Shown piece after piece: positions 52,611-59,773 of a stretch of 64,000 bases of DNA. The first letter of the stretch is position 1. Each line of letters opens with the position of its first letter. The notes under the pieces were generated by a model, which did no database searches, was not told the origin of the DNA, and was given only the letters and a program-made list of their open reading frames with translations. Where the stretch lies: positions 1,048,001-1,112,000 of the forward strand of contig NZ_OY776574.1 of assembly GCF_963675815.1 (NCBI RefSeq), written 5' to 3'. A program made the position numbers and the translations under genes. Source of the stretch: an uncultured Desulfuromusa sp. GTDB taxonomy: Bacteria; Desulfobacterota; Desulfuromonadia; Desulfuromonadales; Geopsychrobacteraceae.

Positions 52611-52634
52611 TCAACTGACTACGCCGGAGAAAAC

Positions 52635-53054
52635 ATGATTCGAACCCGGAAACTTAAACTTGTCGAACTAAAAAAACATTCAGGAGCATTCATGAAGGTT
52701 GCATTTGCAAGTACGGATAAAATTCATGTCAACGAACATTTTGGCCGTGCTGAAGAATTTTATATTTGGGATATCGGTCCGGAAAATGCCGAATTCAACG
52801 GTATCGTCCAGGTCAAGAATGAGGGTGATGATGAGGCAGACCGTATTGAAGCACGCTGTTCAGGCCTGTCCGAATGCGCTGTTGTCTATGTTGCTGAGAT
52901 CGGTGGCCCGGCTGCAGCCAGATTGGTCGCCAAAAAAATTCACCCGATTAAAAGTAAAGACCAGGCCCCCATTACAGATACCGTTGGCAAATTACAAGAG
53001 GTTTTACGCAATAGCCCCCCTCCCTGGCTACAGAAGGCTTTGCTTAAAAACTGA
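52635..53054 (+). CDS. nifX: FeMo-cofactor carrier protein NifX
   Basis: A small FeMo-co biosynthesis protein (dinitrogenase iron-molybdenum cofactor domain) that binds NifB-co and the VK-cluster between NifB, NifEN and NifDK. The core begins KVAFASTDKIHVNEHFGRAEEF. The start at 52635 (GGAG upstream) is preferred because its first 20 residues (RKLKLVELKKHSGAF) match the N-terminal extension I recall from Azotobacter NifX. An internal ATG at 52692 with its own AGGAG could give a shorter form. The C-terminus PPWLQKALL is also NifX-like. Confidence 0.9.
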   Translation: MIRTRKLKLVELKKHSGAFMKVAFASTDKIHVNEHFGRAEEFYIWDIGPENAEFNGIVQVKNEGDDEADRIEARCSGLSECAVVYVAEIGGPAAARLVAKKIHPIKSKDQAPITDTVGKLQEVLRNSPPPWLQKALLKN

Positions 53055-53126
53055 TGTATGGATCTGATGAAATCATCTCCACGATACTGACGTTAAAAAC
53101 TAACCATTTACAGGAGAACGAAACCA

Positions 53127-53396
53127 ATGGCCTTAATCACAGGAAAAACCCGGGGAGGAGCAGATTGGACCCCGACTTTCGCGGAAAGTATTGACACAGA
53201 GAAATGTATCGGCTGTGGCCGTTGCTACAAAGCCTGTTCACGCCAGGTTCTTGGACCAATGGATATTGAAGATGAAGAAAACTATACAACACGCATGGTG
53301 ATGTCGATTGTTGAACCTGACAACTGTATTGGTTGTGCTGGTTGTGGCGTCACTTGCCCGAAAGGCTGTTTCACCTTCACGACGTTAGAAGCCTGA
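53127..53396 (+). CDS. fdxB: nif-specific ferredoxin (FdxB/ferredoxin III type)
   Basis: An 89-residue 2[4Fe-4S] ferredoxin with CIGCGRCYKAC and CIGCAGCGVTC followed by PKGC. The extended N-terminus (LITGKTRGGADWTPTF) and the loop between the clusters are typical of the nif-linked ferredoxin III family. It probably donates electrons to nitrogenase or to cofactor assembly. An AGGAG site lies 10 bases before the ATG. It sits between two NifX-family genes in the nif operon. Confidence 0.93.
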   Translation: MALITGKTRGGADWTPTFAESIDTEKCIGCGRCYKACSRQVLGPMDIEDEENYTTRMVMSIVEPDNCIGCAGCGVTCPKGCFTFTTLEA

Positions 53397-53406
53397 GGGT
53401 AGCAGG

Positions 53407-53787
53407 ATGCTTATAGCCATTGCCTCCAAATCCGGAAAACAGGTCGATCAGCATTTTGGTCAGGCGGAAACATTCAGAATTTATGATTATGGAAGCCAGA
53501 ACCCATGCCAGGTCTCTGAAGTGAGCGTCGACAAGTTTTCACAGGACAACGTTGACCACAGTTTTGAAGAAAACCGTTTCAAAAAGATCGTGACGGCCCT
53601 TGCCGGGTGTAAGGCCGTGGCGATCTCGCAGATAGGTAAAACCCCTGCAGAGCAGCTGCTTCTGTCCGGAATCAAACCGGTAAAAACTGAGGCAACAATT
53701 GCCGAAGCACTCAAGATTGCACACGATTCGGTTTGTTCCGGCGATTGCAAAAAACTTTTATTCTCAGGGGAATGTCCACATCAATAA
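53407..53787 (+). CDS. NifX/NifB-C-terminal family cofactor-binding protein
   Basis: A 126-residue stand-alone cofactor-binding domain: LIAIASKSGKQVDQHFGQAETFRIYDYG, then VTALAGCKAVAISQIGKTPAEQLL and GIKPVKTEATI. The fold family is the one found at the C-terminus of long NifB proteins. NifB encoded 250 bases downstream lacks that domain, so this protein may supply it in trans. The tail has three Cys (CSGDCKKLLFSGECPHQ). It starts 10 bases after the ferredoxin stop. An alternative is NafY/VnfX-like chaperone function. Confidence 0.85.
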   Translation: MLIAIASKSGKQVDQHFGQAETFRIYDYGSQNPCQVSEVSVDKFSQDNVDHSFEENRFKKIVTALAGCKAVAISQIGKTPAEQLLLSGIKPVKTEATIAEALKIAHDSVCSGDCKKLLFSGECPHQ

Positions 53788-53824
53788 ATGAAACTTTGAA
53801 AACATTTGTAATTGCCCTGTGGCA

Positions 53825-53867
53825 GGACAATCCATGCTGCTGAAGTGCATGGATTGTCCAAATTTTT
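53825..53867 (+). terminator. Intrinsic terminator after the nifHDK-X operon
   Basis: GGACAATCCATGC (53825-53837) pairs perfectly over 13 bases with GCATGGATTGTCC (53847-53859), followed by AAATTTTT. It separates the upstream operon from the nifB leader. Confidence 0.85.
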
Positions 53868-53914
53868 CAATCAGTTACTAATTCACAATTTAATAACCGG
53901 AACACTTATTTTCA

Positions 53915-53977
53915 GCACAATGTTGTGCATCGAAACGTCTGGCAAAGAAGCCCTGTTTTCTCTGGAAACAGGGCTTC
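53915..53977 (+). promoter_or_regulatory. ANTAR-responsive attenuator in the nifB leader
   Basis: P1 is GCAC-AATGTT-GTGC (53915-53928), with hexaloop A1/G4. P2 is GGC-AAAGAA-GCC (53941-53952), with hexaloop A1/G4; its context TGGCAAAGAAGCCC differs at a single loop base from TGGCAATGAAGCCC in the nifH leader. P2 overlaps the left arm of the hairpin GAAGCCCTGTTT (53947-53958) with AAACAGGGCTTC (53966-53977). The tail is TCTCT rather than a full T-run, so termination may be weaker. No correctly spaced sigma-54 promoter was found just upstream. Confidence 0.78.
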
Positions 53978-54035
53978 TCTCATATATAAGCAAAGGTGCT
54001 TGAACCTCAACAGCATACTGCGACAGGAGAAAATC

Positions 54036-54917
54036 ATGGCAAGTGCCTGCCCGATGATGAAATTCAAGCAACAAAGCGACCATCCATGTTTTGGTGGTGA
54101 CCACAATAAAGCCGGACGCGTACACCTTCCAGTCGCCCCCGGGTGCAACATTAAATGCGGATTTTGCGAGCGTAAATATGATTGCGTCAATGAAAGTCGT
54201 CCCGGCGTTACCAGTAAGGTTTTAACCCCGGAGCAAGGTGTCAGGCGAGTACAACTGGTCAAACAACACATGGACAATCAGGCAGGTCCAAGTTTGAAAG
54301 TTGTTGGTATCGCCGGCCCTGGTGACCCGCTGGCCAATCCAAAAACGTTTGATACTTTTCGTCTGGTCCGTGAGGCATTCCCGGACATGACTCTCTGTCT
54401 GTCAACCAACGGGTTACGCCTACCCGAAGCTATTGACAAGATTGTAGATGTGAATGTGACCAGCCTGACGGTAACGATCAATGCTCTGACCCCTGAAACC
54501 GGAGCTGATGTTTATGAGTGGATCCGTTATGACGGCAAAAAACTGTCAGGAGTTGAGGGTGCTGCCGTGTTGCTTGAAAAACAATTTACCGGCCTTAAAC
54601 TCGCAGCCGAAGCCGGTCTGATGGTTAAAGTCAATCATGTTTACATTCCCGGTGTCAATGATCATGAAACCCTCGATCTGGCGGTCAAGGTCCGTGGACT
54701 CGGAGCCATGATGATGAACATTACGCCAATCATTCCTGTCGGCATATTCAAGGATATTGTTCCTCCAACGGAAGAGACAATGGAACTGGTGCGGAATCAG
54801 GCTGAACTGATTCTCTCCCAGGCACGTCACTGTAAGCAGTGCCGAGCTGATGCAGCCGGACTGATCGGTCAAGATATAAACCTGGAGCAACTGGAAGCAC
54901 AAAAACAGGTCAGCTGA
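54036..54917 (+). CDS. nifB: Nitrogenase cofactor biosynthesis radical SAM protein NifB
   Basis: NifB fuses two [4Fe-4S] clusters and inserts carbide to form NifB-co, the FeMo-co core. The start is ATG 54036 (MASACPMMKF), with ACAGGAG upstream, giving 293 residues. The radical SAM motif is CNIKCGFC (Cys 37, 41 and 44), followed by ERKYDCVNESRPGV. Other family signs are GIAGPGDPLANP, LCLSTNGLRLP and the C-terminal HCKQCRADAAG. It lacks the C-terminal NifX-like domain of long NifB forms, which matches the separate NifX-like gene upstream. Confidence 0.97.
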   Translation: MASACPMMKFKQQSDHPCFGGDHNKAGRVHLPVAPGCNIKCGFCERKYDCVNESRPGVTSKVLTPEQGVRRVQLVKQHMDNQAGPSLKVVGIAGPGDPLANPKTFDTFRLVREAFPDMTLCLSTNGLRLPEAIDKIVDVNVTSLTVTINALTPETGADVYEWIRYDGKKLSGVEGAAVLLEKQFTGLKLAAEAGLMVKVNHVYIPGVNDHETLDLAVKVRGLGAMMMNITPIIPVGIFKDIVPPTEETMELVRNQAELILSQARHCKQCRADAAGLIGQDINLEQLEAQKQVS

Positions 54918-54922
54918 ATCAG

Positions 54923-54976
54923 GTCGCTTGCATCTGGAAATGAAAAAGACCCTCAGATGCAAGCGACAGATTTTTA
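54923..54976 (+). terminator. Intrinsic terminator after nifB
   Basis: GTCGCTTGCATCTG (54923-54936) pairs perfectly over 14 bases with CAGATGCAAGCGAC (54954-54967), followed by AGATTTTTA. It isolates nifB from modE. Confidence 0.85.
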
Positions 54977-55018
54977 GCCGGCGTTATTCCAAAAAAGAAC
55001 AACGAAAGTGGTGGACAG

Positions 55019-55813
55019 ATGACAGATTCCGACAAAAATACGCTGGCAATTCAAGCTCTCGGCTTCGATCCGCAAAAAAATCGTGGTATTGCCCTTTTAG
55101 AAGCAATTGCTACACATGGTTCGATCAACAGCGCGGCTCAAAAACTCAGGATGAGCTATAAAGCGGCCTGGGAACAGGTGGAAAAACTCAATAATCTTGC
55201 TGATAGTCCCCTATTGAAACGTTCCGTGGGGGGGCGCGGGGGAGGGGGGACTGAATTGACCACAGCGGGATTCCAGTTGATCCACCACTATCGCAGGATA
55301 GAACGAGAATATCGCAGATTCCTGCAGTTTATCAACGAGGATATGGAGAATGCTGCTGCCATGTCCCGAATTCTACGGAGGATGGAAATGAAAGTCAGTG
55401 CGCGTAATGTCTGGATTGGTCAGGTAAAAAATATCAGCGACGGTGCCGTCAATGCTGTCGTTGAAATCTTGTTGCGTGGCGGCGATCTGATCGTCGCAGT
55501 TGTCACTCGCGAGAGTGTTGAAAGCCTCGCTCTGGTTGAGGGAGCAGAAGTGATGGCACTGGTTAAATCTTCATCGGTGGTCCTGGCCCAAGAGCTTAGA
55601 CCCGATCAGGTCAGTGCCCGCAATGTCTTGTGTGGCCAAGTCTCCCGTCTGGTCACGGGTCCTGTCACTCACGAAGTCACCATCGATCTCCCCGGCGGGA
55701 ACACAGTGACCGCAACGGTGACCAAAGAAAGTGCAATCCGCCTCGGCCTTGAAACCGGCAGCAAAACATGTGCTCTGATCAAGGCCTCCGGCGTTCTCCT
55801 GGCCGTCAACTGA
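55019..55813 (+). CDS. modE: Molybdate-responsive regulator ModE
   Basis: A 264-residue molybdate-sensing regulator. The N-terminal winged helix contains LLEAIATHGSINSAAQKLRMSYKAAWEQVE (in part), the classic ModE/LysR-type HTH, and a glycine-rich wing, VGGRGGGGTELT. Two C-terminal Mop domains follow (about 125-190 and 195-264), each starting SARNVWIGQV or SARNVLCGQV, which bind molybdate. ModE usually represses mod genes and activates Mo-enzyme genes. I did not find a clear E. coli-type ModE box in the window. It opens the modECAB set. Confidence 0.95.
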   Translation: MTDSDKNTLAIQALGFDPQKNRGIALLEAIATHGSINSAAQKLRMSYKAAWEQVEKLNNLADSPLLKRSVGGRGGGGTELTTAGFQLIHHYRRIEREYRRFLQFINEDMENAAAMSRILRRMEMKVSARNVWIGQVKNISDGAVNAVVEILLRGGDLIVAVVTRESVESLALVEGAEVMALVKSSSVVLAQELRPDQVSARNVLCGQVSRLVTGPVTHEVTIDLPGGNTVTATVTKESAIRLGLETGSKTCALIKASGVLLAVN

Positions 55814-55825
55814 GGAACTGAACAG

Positions 55826-55903
55826 ATGGAAAATACGGCTTGTCACCTTAAATTCAAAAAGACATCACCCTGTTCACTGGCAATTTCACGAGGTCGGCGA
55901 TGA
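55826..55903 (+). CDS. Possible 25-residue leader peptide before modC
   Basis: The frame ATG 55826 to TGA 55903 encodes MENTACHLKFKKTSPCSLAI followed by SRGRR. GAGGA lies nine bases upstream, and its stop overlaps the modC start (ATGA). Coupled translation or a control peptide is possible. Such a short frame can occur by chance, and no homologue is known to me. Confidence 0.3.
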   Translation: MENTACHLKFKKTSPCSLAISRGRR

Positions 55904-56955
55904 AACTCGATGTCTCACTGACAAAGCTCTTGGGTGATTTCACTTTTGCCACGGAATTTAGTATCGAGGGGGACCGGATCGGGATCTTCGGACCTTCAGG
56001 CAGCGGCAAATCGACCCTGAGTCATCTGCTGACCGGGGCCCTGTCTCCAGACGACGGAGTGATCCGACTTGATGAACGCAGACTGTTTGACAGCAGTGAG
56101 AAGATCAACCTGTCTCCTGAGCGCCGCCGGGTCGCGGTGGTGTTCCAGCATGCCAACCTGTTTCCTCATCTCAACGTGCGGAAAAACCTGCTTTACGGCT
56201 ACCGGCGCACACCAGTCGCGCGGCGGCAACTGAAATTGACCGATGTTGCAGCAGCGATGAAAATCGACCACCTGCTGAAACGCGATGTGACCAAACTCTC
56301 CGGCGGAGAAAGACAGCGTGTAGCCCTGGGTCGGGCCCTGCTGACCTGTCCCGACCTGCTGGTGCTCGATGAACCTCTCAGTGCTCTGGACAAACGGCTT
56401 AAGGATGAAATCATTCCGTTTTTACGTAAAACGCTGCACCGCTTTGCCATTCCTTATCTCTATATTTCACACTCACTCAGCGAAATGCGGCTGCTCACCG
56501 ATCAGATTCTGCTGTTTGCCAACGGTCGGCTACAGCAGATTACCGATGCCGACACCCTGGCCCGGCAACGAATGTCCAGTAACCGCCACGGCTATCTTAA
56601 CCATCTGACTTTGAGCGCACCACGCGAAGTCGGCAATCTCCTTGGTTATCGCTGGGGAGAAAACGAACTGTTATTGACCGCCCATGAACATCCGCAAGAG
56701 GGCTTGTTTGAGTTGTCCAGCAAAGACGTACTGCTGTGCAAGAAACATCCTCACGCCATGTCGGCGCGAAATCTTCTGATCGGAACGATAACCGGGATCA
56801 TGACCCAGGGCGGTACAGTCGGTGTGGAACTGAACTGTGGCGGAGAATCCCTGATGGCTCAGGTAGTACGCGAAGCAGCCATCGAACTGGATCTGGATAT
56901 CGGCAAAACTGTTTACGCGGCGATCAAAGCCTCTGCTTTTCGCCGCCTTGTTTAG
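55900..56955 (+). CDS. modC: Molybdate ABC transporter ATP-binding protein ModC
   Basis: The ATPase of the molybdate importer, 351 residues. Walker A is GPSGSGKS (about 33), the signature LSGGERQRVALGRALL, Walker B LLVLDEPLSALD and the switch His in YISHSLSEM. The C-terminal Mop/TOBE domain (about 285-351) starts MSARNLLIGTI, similar to the domains of ModE, and allows feedback by molybdate. The gene order modC before modA and modB is unusual compared with the enterobacterial ABC order. It starts within the stop of a 25-codon frame. Confidence 0.95.
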   Translation: MKLDVSLTKLLGDFTFATEFSIEGDRIGIFGPSGSGKSTLSHLLTGALSPDDGVIRLDERRLFDSSEKINLSPERRRVAVVFQHANLFPHLNVRKNLLYGYRRTPVARRQLKLTDVAAAMKIDHLLKRDVTKLSGGERQRVALGRALLTCPDLLVLDEPLSALDKRLKDEIIPFLRKTLHRFAIPYLYISHSLSEMRLLTDQILLFANGRLQQITDADTLARQRMSSNRHGYLNHLTLSAPREVGNLLGYRWGENELLLTAHEHPQEGLFELSSKDVLLCKKHPHAMSARNLLIGTITGIMTQGGTVGVELNCGGESLMAQVVREAAIELDLDIGKTVYAAIKASAFRRLV

Positions 56956-56961
56956 CGGACT

Positions 56962-57096
56962 GTTGAAAAGCAATCTGTGGGGATGGAGAGATTCAAATCA
57001 ACACGACTCCTGGAAGGTGTTGATTTGTGAGGTCGGGGGGAAAGGCATTTCCCCCGACCTTGGGCGACATCTCCATGAACAGGGTCTTTTAGCAAC
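56962..57096 (+). repeat. Branched palindromic element between modC and modA
   Basis: A 135-base structured segment with closing stems ATGGAGA/TCTCCAT (56983-56989 with 57070-57076), CTGT/ACAG and AAAAG/CTTTT. These enclose two strong hairpins: AAATCAACAC/GTGTTGATTT (56995-57004 with 57017-57026), and AGGTCGGGGGGAAA with TTTCCCCCGACCT (57030-57043 with 57048-57060, one bulged G). It forms a three-way junction in RNA. It may be an interspersed repeat or a structured control element for modA; the sequence alone does not decide. Confidence 0.65.
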
Positions 57097-57126
57097 CCAT
57101 GAACATATCATCACAAGGAGAAAATC

Positions 57127-57882
57127 ATGAAACACCTGAGAATCTATTGTTTTTTTCTGCTGCTGTTGGCCTTTGCCGCTCCAGCACAGTCTGGAGAAAT
57201 ACGCGTTTCAGCTGCGGCCAGCCTGACCGATGCAATCAAAGAGCTGGTTGGTGCCTATCAACAGACCCATCCTGATCCGGAGGTGTTGGTCAATTTTGCC
57301 TCGTCCGGGGCTCTGGCCAAACAAATCGTTTCCGGAGCACCGGCGGATATCTACATCTCGGCCAATCCCAAGTGGATGGAATATCTGCAGGAGCAGGGGA
57401 TGGTTGCCGACCAGACAAAAAGAGTCTTGGTTCATAACAGTCTGGTCTTGGTCGGTTCCGCCGACAGCGATATCAGTTCATTGCCGCAGATCCTGAGCAT
57501 GCACAAAGTTGCGTTGGGAAGTCCCAAGTCCGTGCCGGCCGGGAGGTACGCCGAGCAGGCACTGATGGCAGCAGACCTGTATCAGCAATTACAGTCCGAC
57601 GGCAAGCTGATCCTGGCCAAAGATGTCCGGCAGGCTTTGCTTTACGCTGATCGTGGCGAAGTGGACGGGGCTTTTGTTTATCGAACCGATGCTTTGTTGG
57701 CACAACAGGCAAAAATTCTGCTGGTTGTACCTCAGGATCTGTATCCGCAGGTGACTTATCCGGCCGCACTGATAAAAGGAGCGCTGGAAAAAACCGAAGT
57801 CAACGAATTTTTCAGCTTTTTATTCAGTTCCCAGGGGCAGGGAATTTTTCAAAAATACGGTTTTTTACTGGCTGGAAAATAA
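57127..57882 (+). CDS. modA: Periplasmic molybdate-binding protein ModA
   Basis: The periplasmic receptor of the molybdate importer, 251 residues. The signal peptide ends AAPAQS. The mature start, GEIRVSAAASLTDAIKELV, contains the oxyanion-binding Ser/Ala loop. Further family motifs are FASSGALAKQIVSGAPADIYISA, ALGSPKSVPAGRYAEQAL and DGAFVYRTDAL. An AAGGAG site precedes the ATG. It is separated from modC by a 171-base structured spacer, so its level may be set apart from that of the ATPase. Confidence 0.96.
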   Translation: MKHLRIYCFFLLLLAFAAPAQSGEIRVSAAASLTDAIKELVGAYQQTHPDPEVLVNFASSGALAKQIVSGAPADIYISANPKWMEYLQEQGMVADQTKRVLVHNSLVLVGSADSDISSLPQILSMHKVALGSPKSVPAGRYAEQALMAADLYQQLQSDGKLILAKDVRQALLYADRGEVDGAFVYRTDALLAQQAKILLVVPQDLYPQVTYPAALIKGALEKTEVNEFFSFLFSSQGQGIFQKYGFLLAGK

Positions 57883-57915
57883 TCCAGGACAATAAGGGGA
57901 AAAATAGATAATGTC

Positions 57916-57939
57916 GCTCTCCCTAACATGGGGGAGAGC
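57916..57939 (+). repeat. Hairpin between modA and modB
   Basis: GCTCTCCC (57916-57923) pairs with GGGAGAGC (57932-57939). No T-run follows, so partial mRNA processing is more likely than full termination. Confidence 0.5.
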
Positions 57940-57959
57940 ATTAACGGGAGCATTCATTC

Positions 57960-58655
57960 ATGTTGAGTCTCACACCGAGCGATCTGCAGGCGATATGGCT
58001 GTCCTTTAAGGTCGCAACAACGGCAACACTGATAACCCTACCTGTCGGCTTCGCCCTCGCCTGGGTGCTGGCATTCAGCCGCATCCGCTGGAAGCCGCTA
58101 CTCGATGGCCTGATCAACCTGCCCCTGGTGCTGCCACCGGTGGTCATCGGCTATATGCTGTTGTTACTTCTGGGACGTCAGGGGCCACTTGGAGAGCTCT
58201 TTAACGCTCTTGGTTTTCAAATCATTTTTACCTGGAGAGGAGCTGTCGTCGCCTGTTCGGTCATCGGCCTGCCATTGATGGTCCGTTCGATTCGCCTTGG
58301 TATGGAACAGATTGATCTACAGTTGATTCATGCTTCGCGCACCCTCGGAGCCGGTTTTTTCGACACCTTGCTTTCACTGGTTCTGCCATTATCGATTCCA
58401 TCTCTGGTGACCGGCGGAACCCTCTGCTTTGCCCGCAGCCTCGGTGAGTTCGGGGCAACAATCATCCTTGCCGGGAATATTCCCGGATTGACCCAGACCA
58501 TTCCCCTGGCTATTTACGATTACACCAACACCCCGGGAGGAGAAACCGGGGCTTTATCACTTTGCCTGGTCTCGATCGTGATTTCTTACCTAGTATTGAT
58601 CACCAATGAAATTATCATGCGCCGCTCGGTTCACGGCTTACGCAAAGTCAGTTAA
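57960..58655 (+). CDS. modB: Molybdate ABC transporter permease ModB
   Basis: The inner-membrane channel subunit, 231 residues with about five helices. The N-terminus LTPSDLQAIWLSFKVATTAT and PLVLPPVVIGYMLLLLLGRQGPLG are typical of ModB. The ATPase-contact loop is ASRTLGAGFFDTLLSLVLPLS, followed by FARSLGEFGATIILAGN. It completes the importer with ModA and ModC and supplies molybdate for FeMo-co, working upstream of NifQ. Confidence 0.96.
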   Translation: MLSLTPSDLQAIWLSFKVATTATLITLPVGFALAWVLAFSRIRWKPLLDGLINLPLVLPPVVIGYMLLLLLGRQGPLGELFNALGFQIIFTWRGAVVACSVIGLPLMVRSIRLGMEQIDLQLIHASRTLGAGFFDTLLSLVLPLSIPSLVTGGTLCFARSLGEFGATIILAGNIPGLTQTIPLAIYDYTNTPGGETGALSLCLVSIVISYLVLITNEIIMRRSVHGLRKVS

Positions 58656-58795
58656 GTCGTGATTTCCATTTGTGAAGAAAATGAAGAAATACGAAAAATA
58701 GAAATAGCGCACCATCTTCCCCATGGGACGCAGCTTCATTCCCGCTGCATTCCATGGGAGAGATTGTGAAGAGAGTCTCTGGTAACTGAGAGGAA
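58656..58795. other. Convergent gap between modB and trmO
   Basis: 140 bases without a gene. The hairpin CCATGG..GCAGC/GCTGC..CCATGG (58721-58757) is the only structure seen. It has no T-run on either strand, so I do not call it a terminator. Confidence 0.5.
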
Positions 58796-59269
58796 TCAGG
58801 CAAACCGTTTGTCGGAGCGCATCGTCTGCGAACCATTCGGGCTTTTTTGCAGCCAACCGGTGCGTACGTTATCCTGCTGGTCAAATTCAGGAACATAGGG
58901 TTTGATATCAAGCAAGGGGGTGCCATCGAGAATATCGATATTATTCACTTCAAGAATATTGCCATTGATACTTTTCAGCTCCAGAACTGAAAGACCGATA
59001 GGGTTGGGCCGGGTCGGAGCACGAGTAGAAAAAACACCGTGTGTCTCAGCATCAAGAAAAGGAGTCACCGTAAGTTCGACCTTGCTGACCCGATGAAACT
59101 GATAAAGAACAATGATGTGGGAAAAACCCTCCAGATCTTTAAGACCTTCAGCCAGTTCAGCATCCAACTCAATCCGGCCGGCAACGCCTTGAGCTCCGGA
59201 AGGTTGGATCGGCATCTCGGCAATGTTATCGAAAGGGGAATGAATCACACCAATGGATCTGATTTGCAT
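58796..59269 (-). CDS. trmO: tRNA (t6A37) methyltransferase TrmO / TsaA family
   Basis: A 157-residue SAM-dependent methyltransferase of the TsaA/YaeB class, which modifies t6A37 in tRNA-Thr. Family motifs are IGVIHSPFDNIAEMPIQPSG, LEGFSHIIVLYQFHRV, FSTRAPTRPNPIGLSVLEL and LDIKPYVPEFD. Here it is the short form without the C-terminal extension of E. coli TrmO. It is the last gene of the minus-strand nifEN unit, which suggests either chance or a nif-linked role for this family that I cannot specify. Confidence 0.9.
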   Translation of the reverse strand: MQIRSIGVIHSPFDNIAEMPIQPSGAQGVAGRIELDAELAEGLKDLEGFSHIIVLYQFHRVSKVELTVTPFLDAETHGVFSTRAPTRPNPIGLSVLELKSINGNILEVNNIDILDGTPLLDIKPYVPEFDQQDNVRTGWLQKSPNGSQTMRSDKRFA

Positions 59270-59308
59270 AGGAATATCTCCAGGACAGTGTTGGCGCGAC
59301 CAGCGGCT

Positions 59309-59725
59309 TCAGCTTGCAACGGCAGTCGTCACACAAGGGCAATTCTTCGGATCCCGTTCGCCAACCGAGGCAAGAGACAGTCCGATCCAGTTATGAACCT
59401 GCCCGACATCAAAACCGGCCAAACGTTGATGACCAACCTGCATCAGCGGGCGAACGATCAATAACGGCTCGGCAACCATCATCTCCAGCGCCTCTTGTCG
59501 AGTGATTGCCGCCGGAACCAGTTCTCCCGATTTAATCCGCGGATTAGTCGGATTGAAGCAGTCATCAAGAGGCCGTTCACCAAAAAACAACGAGAGTATT
59601 TCCGGATTCCAGGATTCTGTCAACAAATCACGAACGTCAAGTTCATGTCCTGAGGCGATCAGAATCTCTTTTTGGCGGCAATTCCCCTGGCAGCCTGGCT
59701 TCTCCCAAAAAATGATATGCGCCAT
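59309..59725 (-). CDS. ArsC-family nitrogenase-associated protein
   Basis: A 138-residue thioredoxin-fold protein related to arsenate reductase (Spx/ArsC family). It starts HIIFWEKPGCQGNCRQKEIL, with a CxxxC pair at the usual active-site position. Later come ESWNPEILSLFFGERPLDDCFN and EPLLIVRPLMQVG, the pattern of the group annotated as nitrogenase-associated proteins. The catalytic Arg set of true ArsC is not evident. It lies between the NifU/NifQ fusion and trmO. A redox or Fe-S role in nitrogen fixation is inferred from location. Confidence 0.85.
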   Translation of the reverse strand: MAHIIFWEKPGCQGNCRQKEILIASGHELDVRDLLTESWNPEILSLFFGERPLDDCFNPTNPRIKSGELVPAAITRQEALEMMVAEPLLIVRPLMQVGHQRLAGFDVGQVHNWIGLSLASVGERDPKNCPCVTTAVAS

Positions 59726-59773
59726 ATGTTTTTCTTCTTAACCTCCATAAAATTATCGAGCGATCCGCAACAA

